A stretch of 38,714 nt of DNA from a virus. The translations under genes and the position numbers were made by a program. Each line of letters starts with the position of its first letter. Within the stretch, counting starts at the first letter, position 1. The DNA is taken from positions 1-38,714 of IMG/VR virus record IMGVR_UViG_3300031707_000066. One strand, given 5' to 3'. Positions 28,454 through 36,102 of the stretch are shown piece by piece. The notes beneath the pieces were generated by a model. That model was not told where the DNA came from. It saw nothing but the letters and a program-made list of their open reading frames with translations, and searched no databases.

Positions 28454-29935
28454 TTATCTTTTCATCTCCCTGTTTATTATGGGAACTATCTGTTGAACCA
28501 ATCTATCAATATGTCTTTGTTCAACCGACCTTATGTCAAGGGGAGAAAGATTCAGATTGACAACAACGGAAGGTCTAATTCCTCCCGCAATAGACGGCTG
28601 AGAACCTGAGGGAATAACCCGTTCGCCTTGATGCAACAAATAAGGTGCGGTTCTCGGGACAATTCCGCCCGTTTGCATACCGCCCATCAATCCTGATAGT
28701 GCGGTGGCAGGAACTCCAAATATACCCCCTAAAAGACCTATTATTGCACGGCGGGCTATATACTCAGCAACCATTGTCGCAAGTGCATTTACAAATGCTA
28801 CCTTCACCCTTTCAAACATACCGCTTATTGCAGTTTCAAATGTAGTGCCTTCTCCTATCATTTGCGTCATAGTGTCTGCGAATATGCCTGTGAAATCACT
28901 TGATAACTTCTGTATCAATTTCAGTTTGTTTTCCCAAGACTTGTTATCCTCATCTGCTGTTTCTATTGTAGCATCTATTGAGGCGTCCATAGTCTTTTTA
29001 GTTTCAACTCTTTTTTTATCTTCCAATTCAGCATATTTCTTGTTTATTTTTTCATACGCCTCTTTCTGCAATCTCTCAAAATTAGCGGTATCAAAAGCAA
29101 GTCCCTTGAACCCTGCCTTGAATATTGCACTCATAGAAGCAAGCATTTTTTCAATATTTATAGGGAAGTTGACTATTGTCTCGGTAATCCTGTCCCAGAA
29201 TTCCAAAAATATTTTACCGTAACTTTCCCAAGTCTCTCTCCATTTTTTCCTTGTTTTCATTGTCCTTTCAACAAGGTCGTCCGTTGAAATGGCTACGTCT
29301 TTTGTTCTTCTTTCAAGTTCCTTCAACTGTGTGACTACGTCCTTGCTGTCGCCAACAAAAGAACCGAATTCACGCCTGAGCATCAGGTATCCTCTTGTAG
29401 GTGATTGGAGAGCCAATCCAATCATTCGTGTTATCTCGCCCAAATCTTTCTGGGTTACCACCGATGTGTTCATTGCTATATTTAAAAGTCTTTGAGATGA
29501 GTTTATGTCGCCAGTATATTTTAGTAATGTCTGGTATGCTTTCAACGTGTCCGACTGAGTGAATCTTGTAACCTGAGATATAGTTCTGAAATAATCGTTG
29601 AGTTGTTTGCTTGTCTTATCCCAACTCGCCCCCGTTCCCTCAACAGCAAATTTCAACTGCTTCATTGCTACTATATCGTCATAAGCGTCCTTTATTCCAG
29701 TTCTAATCCAATTACTGAAAGTAGCAATAGCGTCATTTATTGATGTAAAAGCGAATTGTCCAAGACCAATCGCAATCAACATATTACGCCAACTGAAATT
29801 GAACTTTTTTGAGTTGCTGTCAATATTTTTCAAGTGTTCGGTAGTTTTACCAAGTTGTGCGTCAACTATTTCAAGGTTGCCTGTGTCTTTGTCAACTTTT
29901 ACAACTATTCTCAGATTTTGCAGTTCTTCGGGCAT
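28454..29935 (-). CDS. Tail tape measure protein
   Basis: 493 residues. The N-terminal helical part (GNLEIVDAQLGKTTEHLKNI) and hydrophobic segment NMLIAIGLGQFAFTSINDAI are followed by a long, mostly helical core with FTQSDTLKAYQTLLKYTGD and EITRMIGLALQSPTRG. A glycine-rich hydrophobic region follows (IIGLLGGIFGVPATALSGLM), then a lambda gpH-like end GGIVPRTAPYLLHQGERVIP. It sets tail length and is ejected with the DNA. At about 0.15 nm per residue it predicts a tail near 70 nm. Ribosome site GGCGGAGAATAAT. Confidence 0.85.
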   Translation of the reverse strand: MPEELQNLRIVVKVDKDTGNLEIVDAQLGKTTEHLKNIDSNSKKFNFSWRNMLIAIGLGQFAFTSINDAIATFSNWIRTGIKDAYDDIVAMKQLKFAVEGTGASWDKTSKQLNDYFRTISQVTRFTQSDTLKAYQTLLKYTGDINSSQRLLNIAMNTSVVTQKDLGEITRMIGLALQSPTRGYLMLRREFGSFVGDSKDVVTQLKELERRTKDVAISTDDLVERTMKTRKKWRETWESYGKIFLEFWDRITETIVNFPINIEKMLASMSAIFKAGFKGLAFDTANFERLQKEAYEKINKKYAELEDKKRVETKKTMDASIDATIETADEDNKSWENKLKLIQKLSSDFTGIFADTMTQMIGEGTTFETAISGMFERVKVAFVNALATMVAEYIARRAIIGLLGGIFGVPATALSGLMGGMQTGGIVPRTAPYLLHQGERVIPSGSQPSIAGGIRPSVVVNLNLSPLDIRSVEQRHIDRLVQQIVPIINREMKR

Positions 29936-29936
29936 A

Positions 29937-30164
29937 TTATTCTCCGCCTTCTTTTTCTATGTCAATTCTGTTTGATATAGAAACGAGATATTCCAGCCTT
30001 TCTTTGTAGTCGTCTGGATTTTCCTCTTTGATTTTCTTATACATAGAGTATATTATGAATTTTTCAAGGTTCTCTTTCTTTGAAAAGTCAATGTCAAGAC
30101 TTGACGCAGAAAAATCTTTATCTTCAAATTCTTCAATCCATTCCTTTACCTTAACTGTATCCAT
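29937..30164 (-). CDS. Probable tail assembly chaperone
   Basis: 75 residues, acidic and helical (KVKEWIEEFEDKDFSASSLD, ENPDDYKERLEYLVSISNRI). Assignment is by position just before the tape measure gene and by its acidic helical character; there is no recognised domain. It lies +1 relative to the preceding cysteine-rich frame, which contains a G6 run near its end, so a fused product by frameshift or slippage is conceivable. One base separates it from the tape measure start. Confidence 0.5.
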   Translation of the reverse strand: MDTVKVKEWIEEFEDKDFSASSLDIDFSKKENLEKFIIYSMYKKIKEENPDDYKERLEYLVSISNRIDIEKEGGE

Positions 30165-30342
30165 TGTAATTGAACCCCCCGCATATAATATCGCTGTAAA
30201 ACTTCAATTTTTTATTTATTTGGCACACGCCTATGCATCTCCTGAACTTGTTCTTGCAATCATCTGAACACTTGTAACTCCTGCAATCTCCACAAAAAAA
30301 AATTCTGGACTTACTCTTATTGCTTTGTATATTTTGTTTCAT
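30151..30342 (-). CDS. Cysteine-rich small protein
   Basis: 63 residues with eight cysteines in FFCGDCRSYKCSDDC, then FRRCIGVC and DIICGGF, like small phage zinc- or iron-binding proteins. The ATG at 30342 has no ribosome site and lies in the loop of the 12-bp hairpin at 30301-30372, whose 3' arm encodes codons 11-14. Its 3' end overlaps the next gene by 14 bases. Function unknown. Confidence 0.55.
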   Translation of the reverse strand: MKQNIQSNKSKSRIFFCGDCRSYKCSDDCKNKFRRCIGVCQINKKLKFYSDIICGGFNYNGYS

Positions 30343-30372
30343 TTTTTTAGCAACAAAGACAAGTCCAGAATT
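30301..30372 (-). terminator. Terminator-like hairpin after the endolysin gene
   Basis: Perfect 12-bp inverted repeat AATTCTGGACTT (30301-30312) and AAGTCCAGAATT (30361-30372), followed in the minus-strand transcript by at least seven U residues from plus-strand A run 30294-30300. An inner TTGCT/AGCAA pair can shorten the loop. It would separate lysis and tail transcripts unless translation of the overlapping cysteine-rich gene opens it. Confidence 0.65.
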
Positions 30373-30396
30373 CGGACACTACTTGTCCTATAAAAT

Positions 30397-30960
30397 TTAA
30401 TACAGTCCTATATGGACGCACTCCTGCAATTTTTCAAAAAGTAATTGTCTTATAAGGTCAGGATTTTCCTTTCCTATCGTGTCTATTGTATCAAATATTT
30501 TCTCTCTATCAGTTTCACGCTGTGTTTCGTTTCCTTTTATATCAGGCAATATACTATCAAAATCAAGTGCCTTTACTTGTCCGTTTTCGTTTTCAAAGTG
30601 GTCGGAAGGGTTGCGTTCCTGTCCTGCCCTTGAACCAGTCAGAATGGTGACGTGTGACAGCGGTGCAATCAAATATCCCATCTCTATCAACTGCTCCCAC
30701 GCAGGTTGCCAATCAGGGACATTGTGTCCTTCCCAATCTGTTCTTTCAGTCATACTTAAAGTTTCGTTATCAGGTATGAGTTTATGCAGGTGTGCCTTGT
30801 CAACGATAATTGCTAACTGCTTGTATTTAGCCCTTGTGCAACCTACTATCAGGGCGTGTATTCCGTTCTCAACGAGTTTGACATCAAGCAACTCCAAGAA
30901 CTTGTTCACATAGTCGTTCATAACTACGCCTGTTCTGATTATTATGTTTCTCAGTTCCAC
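30397..30960 (-). CDS. Putative M15-like peptidase endolysin
   Basis: 187 residues from GTG 30960 (TGAGG upstream); ATG 30921 is an alternative start. The segment GSRAGQERNPSDHFENENGQVKAL-D resembles the SxHxxGxAxD zinc motif of M15 D-Ala-D-Ala peptidases (Ser119, His121, Asp133) with a few extra residues. The usual second histidine pair is not clear, so activity is uncertain. The context supports a cell-wall role: holin-like and spanin-like genes lie just upstream and a terminator follows. No signal peptide, so holin-dependent release would be expected. Confidence 0.48.
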   Translation of the reverse strand: MELRNIIIRTGVVMNDYVNKFLELLDVKLVENGIHALIVGCTRAKYKQLAIIVDKAHLHKLIPDNETLSMTERTDWEGHNVPDWQPAWEQLIEMGYLIAPLSHVTILTGSRAGQERNPSDHFENENGQVKALDFDSILPDIKGNETQRETDREKIFDTIDTIGKENPDLIRQLLFEKLQECVHIGLY

Positions 30961-30962
30961 AG

Positions 30963-31514
30963 TTAAAACCTCACAAGCGTCATAATCCCTATTTTTCCGT
31001 TTGTATTTATGCTTCCGCCGATACTTGTTTCTTTATATACTTTACAAGCAATTCCTAAATTAAGATAGTCGCCAATCTTATATTCAACCAAGCCAGTCAG
31101 TTTTTTGTCATTTACATTGCTTTGCTGGACAGGGATAATCGGTTCGGACTGCCTTGTTGTCGTGGTTTCCGAATACTCCAGCACTCTTTCCGCCTGCTTT
31201 ATTTCAGGAGCGGTTGCGGGCGAATTGACCTCCACTCTCGTGGCATTATTTATCCGTGACGGTTGCACTACTGATACGACATCGTCCTCTGAAATATCTA
31301 TCACTTTTGACGGCTTTTCGGGAACGGTGACTTTCCATTTTTTTGTAGTCGTGGTTTCGTTGACCTTCGGCTTGTTTAACGCTTCCTTTAATACGGAGTT
31401 TTCATCAATCGTTTTCCTTAGAGATATTTCCTTTGACCTATTAGCCAAAAACAAAATAACAATAACCACTACACACACAAACAATAATGCACCGAGTATT
31501 TTATTTAAGTTCAT
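30963..31514 (-). CDS. Single-pass periplasmic protein, spanin-like position
   Basis: 183 residues. One N-terminal membrane helix (ILGALLFVCVVVIVILFLA) is followed by a polar, extended Thr/Pro/Val-rich region and a beta-rich C terminus (LVEYKIGDYLNLGIACKVYK). The topology and position next to the endolysin resemble an inner-membrane spanin, but the long central coiled coil is lacking. Strong ribosome site TGGAGGAATAA. It overlaps the upstream gene by 4 bases. Confidence 0.5.
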   Translation of the reverse strand: MNLNKILGALLFVCVVVIVILFLANRSKEISLRKTIDENSVLKEALNKPKVNETTTTKKWKVTVPEKPSKVIDISEDDVVSVVQPSRINNATRVEVNSPATAPEIKQAERVLEYSETTTTRQSEPIIPVQQSNVNDKKLTGLVEYKIGDYLNLGIACKVYKETSIGGSINTNGKIGIMTLVRF

Positions 31515-32107
31515 TTATTCCTCCAATATCCTGATATTTTATTCCATATCCATTTAATTGTTCTGATTATTTTGCCTATCCAATCGTGTTTGCCTTGCGT
31601 ATAATAAGCACCAAAAAGAACAATCAATATAGTACTTACCCAACCTGGCAAGTTTAATATTTCAAGAAATCCTATTGATTTACCATTTACTGTTACAGGT
31701 TCGGTTATCTTTTCGCTTTCGGATTTTTTCGTTCCATCGGGATAAAAACTCTTGTATTTCTCAGTTGTCTTGACCTTATCACTTTGATTTTGAAATAGGG
31801 TTACATCTACTTTATCAACTTCAACAGCAGGACTATTATATTTGTCAAGAACTTTTATTACGGGTTCTTTGCCTGAATAGTTTATTTCCATACCTTTGAC
31901 TTTGATAGCACCTGGCTGAACATTTATTGCGTCTTTTTCAACTTTGGCTTCTATTTTACCCTGAACTGCACCTGGTTGAACAGTATTACTGCTTACATTA
32001 GTATTTCTCGCGTCAAAAACAGTAACCCCTGCATCCTTACCACATTCAGGTAAAACACCGCCTAAAAGAAAAGGCAAAAATATTAAAAACCATAATTCTT
32101 TTCTCAT
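31511..32107 (-). CDS. Exported protein with N- and C-terminal hydrophobic segments
   Basis: 198 residues from ATG 32107 (TAGGAGCGACAAA upstream). Residues 1-25 are signal-like (KELWFLIFLPFLLGGVLPEC), but the Cys is preceded by Pro-Glu, so it is not a normal lipobox. The middle has two VQPGA repeats and beta-strand repeats (VKVKGMEINYSGKEPVIKVL-type). Near the C terminus a membrane helix (WVSTILIVLFGAYYT) precedes a Trp/Lys-rich basic tail. Its place between holin-like and spanin-like genes suggests a lysis or envelope role. Not assigned to a family. Confidence 0.6.
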   Translation of the reverse strand: MRKELWFLIFLPFLLGGVLPECGKDAGVTVFDARNTNVSSNTVQPGAVQGKIEAKVEKDAINVQPGAIKVKGMEINYSGKEPVIKVLDKYNSPAVEVDKVDVTLFQNQSDKVKTTEKYKSFYPDGTKKSESEKITEPVTVNGKSIGFLEILNLPGWVSTILIVLFGAYYTQGKHDWIGKIIRTIKWIWNKISGYWRNK

Positions 32108-32268
32108 TTTGTCGCTCCTAAATACACCCAATTTATTGCTTTCTCATAATCACACTTTTCACAGAACATATATTTTCTAACAAAGAACCAATGCTTCTCT
32201 CTCTTGTCTTTCCGATAAAAGCACAATGCGTCTTTAACTGTTTTAAGTATATGACCGCATTTTTTCAT
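32104..32268 (-). CDS. 54-residue zinc-ribbon-like protein
   Basis: Basic protein with CGH near the start and FCEKC near residue 37, plus HWFF in between. The stop overlaps the next ATG (ATGA); the ATG lies 3 bases after the upstream TAG. No strong ribosome site, so translation probably continues from the holin-like gene. Function unknown. Confidence 0.55.
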   Translation of the reverse strand: MKKCGHILKTVKDALCFYRKDKREKHWFFVRKYMFCEKCDYEKAINWVYLGATK

Positions 32269-32271
32269 TCA

Positions 32272-32598
32272 CTATTTTGGTGCAATAGGCGGAGTAGAAT
32301 TATTTTCGCCAAGCAATTTATTGAATATGATTTTATATACACCAGAAGCGAACAAACCCGAAGCAAGACTAATTTCAAAAGATAGGTGCATTTTAAGAAG
32401 ACCTATCGCCAACGCAACACAAACAGTTATTGCCTGTAATGTTACATCAAGATACAATGCTTCAAGTTTGTCGGGCATAATTGCTTTTACTATTTTTTTA
32501 ATTACTTCCATACCTGCCATTGTAAATCCGCACAACATTGGGTTTACGTACTTCATAAATTCCGCCATTGCGTCCGTAATCATCTTTGTTAAATCCAT
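32272..32598 (-). CDS. Holin-like membrane protein
   Basis: 108 residues with two or three hydrophobic helices (MLCGFTMAGMEVIKKIV, LQAITVCVALAIGLL, ISLASGLFASGVYKIIF) and a short polar Pro-rich tail. Size, topology and neighbourhood fit a holin that would permeabilise the inner membrane. Strong ribosome site AAAAGGGGAGGATAAAAAA. It ends TAG then TGA directly. Confidence 0.6.
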   Translation of the reverse strand: MDLTKMITDAMAEFMKYVNPMLCGFTMAGMEVIKKIVKAIMPDKLEALYLDVTLQAITVCVALAIGLLKMHLSFEISLASGLFASGVYKIIFNKLLGENNSTPPIAPK

Positions 32599-32618
32599 TT
32601 TTTTATCCTCCCCTTTTT

Positions 32619-32738
32619 TTATTTTTTTATGAGAATTATGAAATTTATTACACTAATAATTAAGTTAAATAAAACTAACCAGCCTAAAATCTCAATTTCT
32701 GTGAATATAGAAGAATATTTACTTAATAATCTTAACAT
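32619..32738 (-). CDS. 39-residue membrane peptide
   Basis: ATG 32738 lies directly after the stop of the preceding gene (TAAATG). Encodes a short polar start and one hydrophobic helix (LGWLVLFNLIISVINFIILI) ending in KK. Could be a holin partner or antiholin; evidence is composition and spacing only. Confidence 0.48.
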   Translation of the reverse strand: MLRLLSKYSSIFTEIEILGWLVLFNLIISVINFIILIKK

Positions 32739-33011
32739 TTATTTTTGGTTTATCTTCATTACCGCTAATATAGATTTTATATCTGATTTCATTTCTGAAA
32801 CATCTTTTTGTAAAACTTCTTTTTGTATCTTATCTTCAGTTTTATATTGTTCAAGGCTATCAAGCCTATAATTTGTTTTATTAAAAAAAGTCAGCCAGCC
32901 GATAAATAAAGCGAATAATGAAGCAAGAACCCAGCTAACAAAAGGGCTTCTTAAAATATTTAATAAATTGTTATTATTAACGTTGTTTTTTATTGTTTGA
33001 GTTTCATTCAT
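32739..33011 (-). CDS. Membrane protein with C-terminal coiled coil
   Basis: 90 residues: an Asn-rich N terminus, one membrane helix (FVSWVLASLFALFIGWLTFF) and a coiled coil (RLDSLEQYKTEDKIQKEVLQ to SDIKSILAVMK). Similar architecture occurs in haemolysin XhlA-like or spanin-like phage lysis proteins, with the order of elements reversed from XhlA. It is the first gene of the lysis-like module, after the secreted proteins. Confidence 0.58.
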   Translation of the reverse strand: MNETQTIKNNVNNNNLLNILRSPFVSWVLASLFALFIGWLTFFNKTNYRLDSLEQYKTEDKIQKEVLQKDVSEMKSDIKSILAVMKINQK

Positions 33012-33012
33012 A

Positions 33013-33519
33013 TTATTTACTGCTGGTATTTATTATATATAAAGACCAGTCTTTATTTGAATATGTCGGTGTATAATTTCTATGTATAGTTCGTTCTACC
33101 ATAGAATTATTTTTTTTACCTGTTATTGTATCATCATAAATCATTTCATAATATGTTGAAAGTTTGATAGCTTTATGGTTTGCTTCCAAATCTTTTAGTA
33201 TATAATCATAAACAGCGTCAATAGTTATTATTACTCTTGTTGAAAGGCTTCCAATTACAAAATTTGTTTTTGTATAATGACATTCATTTAATACAGTCCA
33301 TGTTGAATTATATACACTTTCAAATCTTGCAATAGGTTGACGTTGTATTTTACAATTAGTCATTAAAACATTTCCAATATTTAACAAATCATTTGCTGTT
33401 AAACTTGAAGGATACACAAGATATTCTACTGCAATAGATTGTGTAGATTTTATTATATAATCTGCATATAATAAATTTGAAACTAAACTTAGTAAAATTA
33501 TAAAAATATATTTTTTCAT
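33013..33519 (-). CDS. Secreted protein of unknown function
   Basis: 168 residues. Sec signal peptide MKKYIFIILLSLVSNLLYA, cleavage before DYII. The mature part mixes strands and helices with two cysteines (TNCKIQRQPIARFESVYNST, LNECHYTKTN) that could form a disulfide in the periplasm. Third or fourth in a run of exported proteins between tail tube and lysis genes. It starts one base after the LamG gene stop; weak ribosome site. Confidence 0.65.
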   Translation of the reverse strand: MKKYIFIILLSLVSNLLYADYIIKSTQSIAVEYLVYPSSLTANDLLNIGNVLMTNCKIQRQPIARFESVYNSTWTVLNECHYTKTNFVIGSLSTRVIITIDAVYDYILKDLEANHKAIKLSTYYEMIYDDTITGKKNNSMVERTIHRNYTPTYSNKDWSLYIINTSSK

Positions 33520-33520
33520 A

Positions 33521-34294
33521 TTATTGCATAAGTATTATTTCATTATCGTCAGGATTTAGAGTTACAGTCGGTGCATCATTAACAAGTGCTTGTATTTCCT
33601 GTTGCGACATAGCATAATTGACTACATAAAAATCATCATAAATTATATCTCCGCTACTTGCAAAAGGTGTCTGGTCATTAAATAAAGTTGCAACTACACT
33701 ATCATTTCCGACATGAGAATTGACGCCTGCGTCTGCTACAGCTATAGAACTTACCATAACTGTGTCTATATATAAGGCTACTTTATCATTGCTGTCAAAA
33801 GTATAGTCAATATGGTGCCAAACACCAGAAGTTATTTGAATGTTTGTATCGGCAAAATTATTTACGTGTTCTTGCCATACTAAAAAACCAAATTCTTTTG
33901 AACTGTGTGTATAATGAGGATAACAAGAATATGTGTTTGGTGCAAGCCTGAAATATAATTCAGTTCCTGCTGGATATGAAGTATAATATATCCAAAATCC
34001 TATAGTAAACGAACTTATTGAAGTTAAACCAAAAGAAGTATTTACTTTGGTTACCGCATAACTTGCTTTACTGTTACCATAAGTTCTTATTCCTGAACCG
34101 TATTTGCCTGTAACCCAAGAAGTTGCAGTTAGAGTTATTGTATCGCCTGAAACAGTATCATTAGCAGATATACCGCCATTTTCGTTTAAGTTCCAATGAC
34201 GTAATTTTCCTCTCTGCGTACTGTCATCAAATTCAATACTAAAAAGTGTTATGGGAATAAAAAATAAAATAATAAATATTATTACTTTTTTCAT
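33521..34294 (-). CDS. Secreted LamG/concanavalin A-like domain protein
   Basis: 257 residues. Signal peptide MKKVIIFIILFFIPITLFS, then a single LamG-type jelly-roll: LRHWNLNENGGISANDTVSG, SWVTGKYGSGIRTYG, FTIGFWIYYTS, GVWHHIDYTFDSNDKVALYI and IYDDFYVVNYAMSQQEIQAL. Such domains bind sugars or proteins. The C-terminal tail, about 15 residues, is extended. In a phage this could be a receptor-binding or capsid-surface lectin; the signal peptide instead suggests export. Ribosome site GTAGGACAATAAAA. Confidence 0.8.
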   Translation of the reverse strand: MKKVIIFIILFFIPITLFSIEFDDSTQRGKLRHWNLNENGGISANDTVSGDTITLTATSWVTGKYGSGIRTYGNSKASYAVTKVNTSFGLTSISSFTIGFWIYYTSYPAGTELYFRLAPNTYSCYPHYTHSSKEFGFLVWQEHVNNFADTNIQITSGVWHHIDYTFDSNDKVALYIDTVMVSSIAVADAGVNSHVGNDSVVATLFNDQTPFASSGDIIYDDFYVVNYAMSQQEIQALVNDAPTVTLNPDDNEIILMQ

Positions 34295-34296
34295 TT

Positions 34297-35313
34297 TTAT
34301 TGTCCTACAAGTTCACTATATTTGACATTTATATTAGTATTAAATCCACCTATTGTGCTTCCTATTCCTGTAACTAAAATTGTCACAGGCGTATCTTTTG
34401 CTATGTATTGATTTGGTGACAATGTATTTGATTGTATTGTTCCGTTAACAATAGTCAATGTTCCGAGTACTGTTCCCTTTAATGTTCCTGTTGTGACTGT
34501 GATTGTCATATTTGCACCAGTAGGTGCAACTTCGCTATATGCGGTTATTTTAGTTATAGTATATGAAGTTTGTAATACTATATATTTTGAAAGATTTACT
34601 ATCGGCGTGGAAAATGTTACATAATATTGTTTAAATAACGTATCACTTGGAAATGTGACAGATGATACAAATTGTCCGCCAGGCATATTTATTCCAGATG
34701 ATACGTTTACAATTGTTGTTGTAACGCTGCCAGTAGTGATAATATCAGAATAAACATATACACTTGTGGATACAACTACAATATCTTTTCTTACACCGTC
34801 AAATAAAGGTGTAATAGCAATATCAATATATTTATTTCCGTGTCTTATATAACTAATGCTTGCACTTGACGTAAAATTCCCAAAGTTAGCATAAATACCC
34901 TGTTCAAGATTTACAGTAGAATTTGTATTGCGTAACATAATTGCGGCAGTATTTGCTAAATTGCTTGTTCTTAAAAAAAGAGTGGGTGTTGTTCCGTTAT
35001 TAGTTACAGTGCAAGAACCTTCAATAGCCATAAATCCGTGAATTATTGTTGTTCCTGCACAAATACCGTAACTTCTTGATAAACTTTCGTTGCATAAATC
35101 AAGCGTGCCCATTAAAACCATTCCGTTATCGTCTATTACAGTTCCATTTGCAAGTGATACGCTGGTAGCACGAATTACAGCATACAATCCCTGAAAATTC
35201 AAAGGTATTAAAACTATATGGTCACCTAAATTATCACCACCTAAATCCACCCCTGCATAACTAACACTTGATACTAATAAAATCAATAACCCAAATAAAA
35301 AACATTTTCTCAT
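34297..35313 (-). CDS. Fibre-like protein with signal peptide
   Basis: 338 residues from ATG 35313, chosen for AGAGGGTATAAAA upstream; a longer in-frame form from 35352 would bury the signal peptide. MRKCFLFGLLILLVSSVSYA is a clear signal, cleaved before GVDL. The mature start DLGGDNLGDHIVLIPLNFQG is the GGDNLG(N/D)H motif common in phage tail fibres. The C-terminal beta-sandwich (ITKITAYSEVAPTGANMTIT) resembles receptor-binding tips. It overlaps no domain of known enzymes. Tail-fibre identity is likely; the export signal is unexplained. Confidence 0.72.
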   Translation of the reverse strand: MRKCFLFGLLILLVSSVSYAGVDLGGDNLGDHIVLIPLNFQGLYAVIRATSVSLANGTVIDDNGMVLMGTLDLCNESLSRSYGICAGTTIIHGFMAIEGSCTVTNNGTTPTLFLRTSNLANTAAIMLRNTNSTVNLEQGIYANFGNFTSSASISYIRHGNKYIDIAITPLFDGVRKDIVVVSTSVYVYSDIITTGSVTTTIVNVSSGINMPGGQFVSSVTFPSDTLFKQYYVTFSTPIVNLSKYIVLQTSYTITKITAYSEVAPTGANMTITVTTGTLKGTVLGTLTIVNGTIQSNTLSPNQYIAKDTPVTILVTGIGSTIGGFNTNINVKYSELVGQ

Positions 35314-35330
35314 TTTTATACCCTCTTTTT

Positions 35331-36086
35331 TTACGGTCTTGAATATCCCCAAATTTTATACGGCATACTTGAACCTGCAACTACATATAAATTAAATGTC
35401 GGTCTATCTAATCGTCTTGGTATATTATCAATATTTTCTGATGTTTTATCAAAAATATTAACATTATTTCCGCCGTTAATATTATATTGATTTACTGCTC
35501 CGTTTGTGTTTGAATTAAATGAAATAAACCAATATCCTGCTACTTCAAAAGTCGGGCTTATTGTTGTAGTTGTAACCGCTATTCCAGCTAAATAAGTAAA
35601 AGTTGAAATACCTGTATAGTTATAATCCGTTACTGTTGTCACATTTAATACATAGGTATTTTGCGTTGTAGGGAAAGACGTTATAGTGACATACCAGTTC
35701 CCACTCTGGCTTGAACCGAAACTTGCAGGAAAGTTATTCACGTTTGCGGTTACGGTTGAACTGTTTGCGGAAATATTTACCGCAGTCGTGACACTATTTA
35801 CGCCAGTCACAACGGAAGTATCAATCACAGTCACGGGTTTTGTCTGGTTCTGAATATCAACTGGAACTAATATGTTTGAACCAGAAATAATATTGTAAAC
35901 CGTCCCGCCTTGCTGTAATCCGCCTGAAACAGTAGGATTAACTAAATAAACCCTCGTAGAGTGTGTTGACGAACTGTTGCCTTCGTATGTCAAATTCGCT
36001 ATCTGTTCGGTAGTGTAATTTGTTCCTGCAATAACAATTCCTGCCGAACACATCAAAATCAATACGCCTAAAAATAATCTTTTCAT
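35331..36086 (-). CDS. Secreted beta-rich protein
   Basis: 251 residues. Signal peptide MKRLFLGVLILMCSAGIVIA, then a Thr/Ser/Val/Asn-rich beta protein with no cysteine after the signal. SSTHSTRVYLVNPTVSGGLQ and the terminal SSMPYKIWGYSRP are the most distinctive segments. The start resembles that of the secreted protein next to the capsid gene. First gene after the tail tube protein; ribosome site GGGAGGAATGTAAA. Function unknown. Confidence 0.7.
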   Translation of the reverse strand: MKRLFLGVLILMCSAGIVIAGTNYTTEQIANLTYEGNSSSTHSTRVYLVNPTVSGGLQQGGTVYNIISGSNILVPVDIQNQTKPVTVIDTSVVTGVNSVTTAVNISANSSTVTANVNNFPASFGSSQSGNWYVTITSFPTTQNTYVLNVTTVTDYNYTGISTFTYLAGIAVTTTTISPTFEVAGYWFISFNSNTNGAVNQYNINGGNNVNIFDKTSENIDNIPRRLDRPTFNLYVVAGSSMPYKIWGYSRP

Positions 36087-36102
36087 TTTACATTCCTCCC
36101 AC

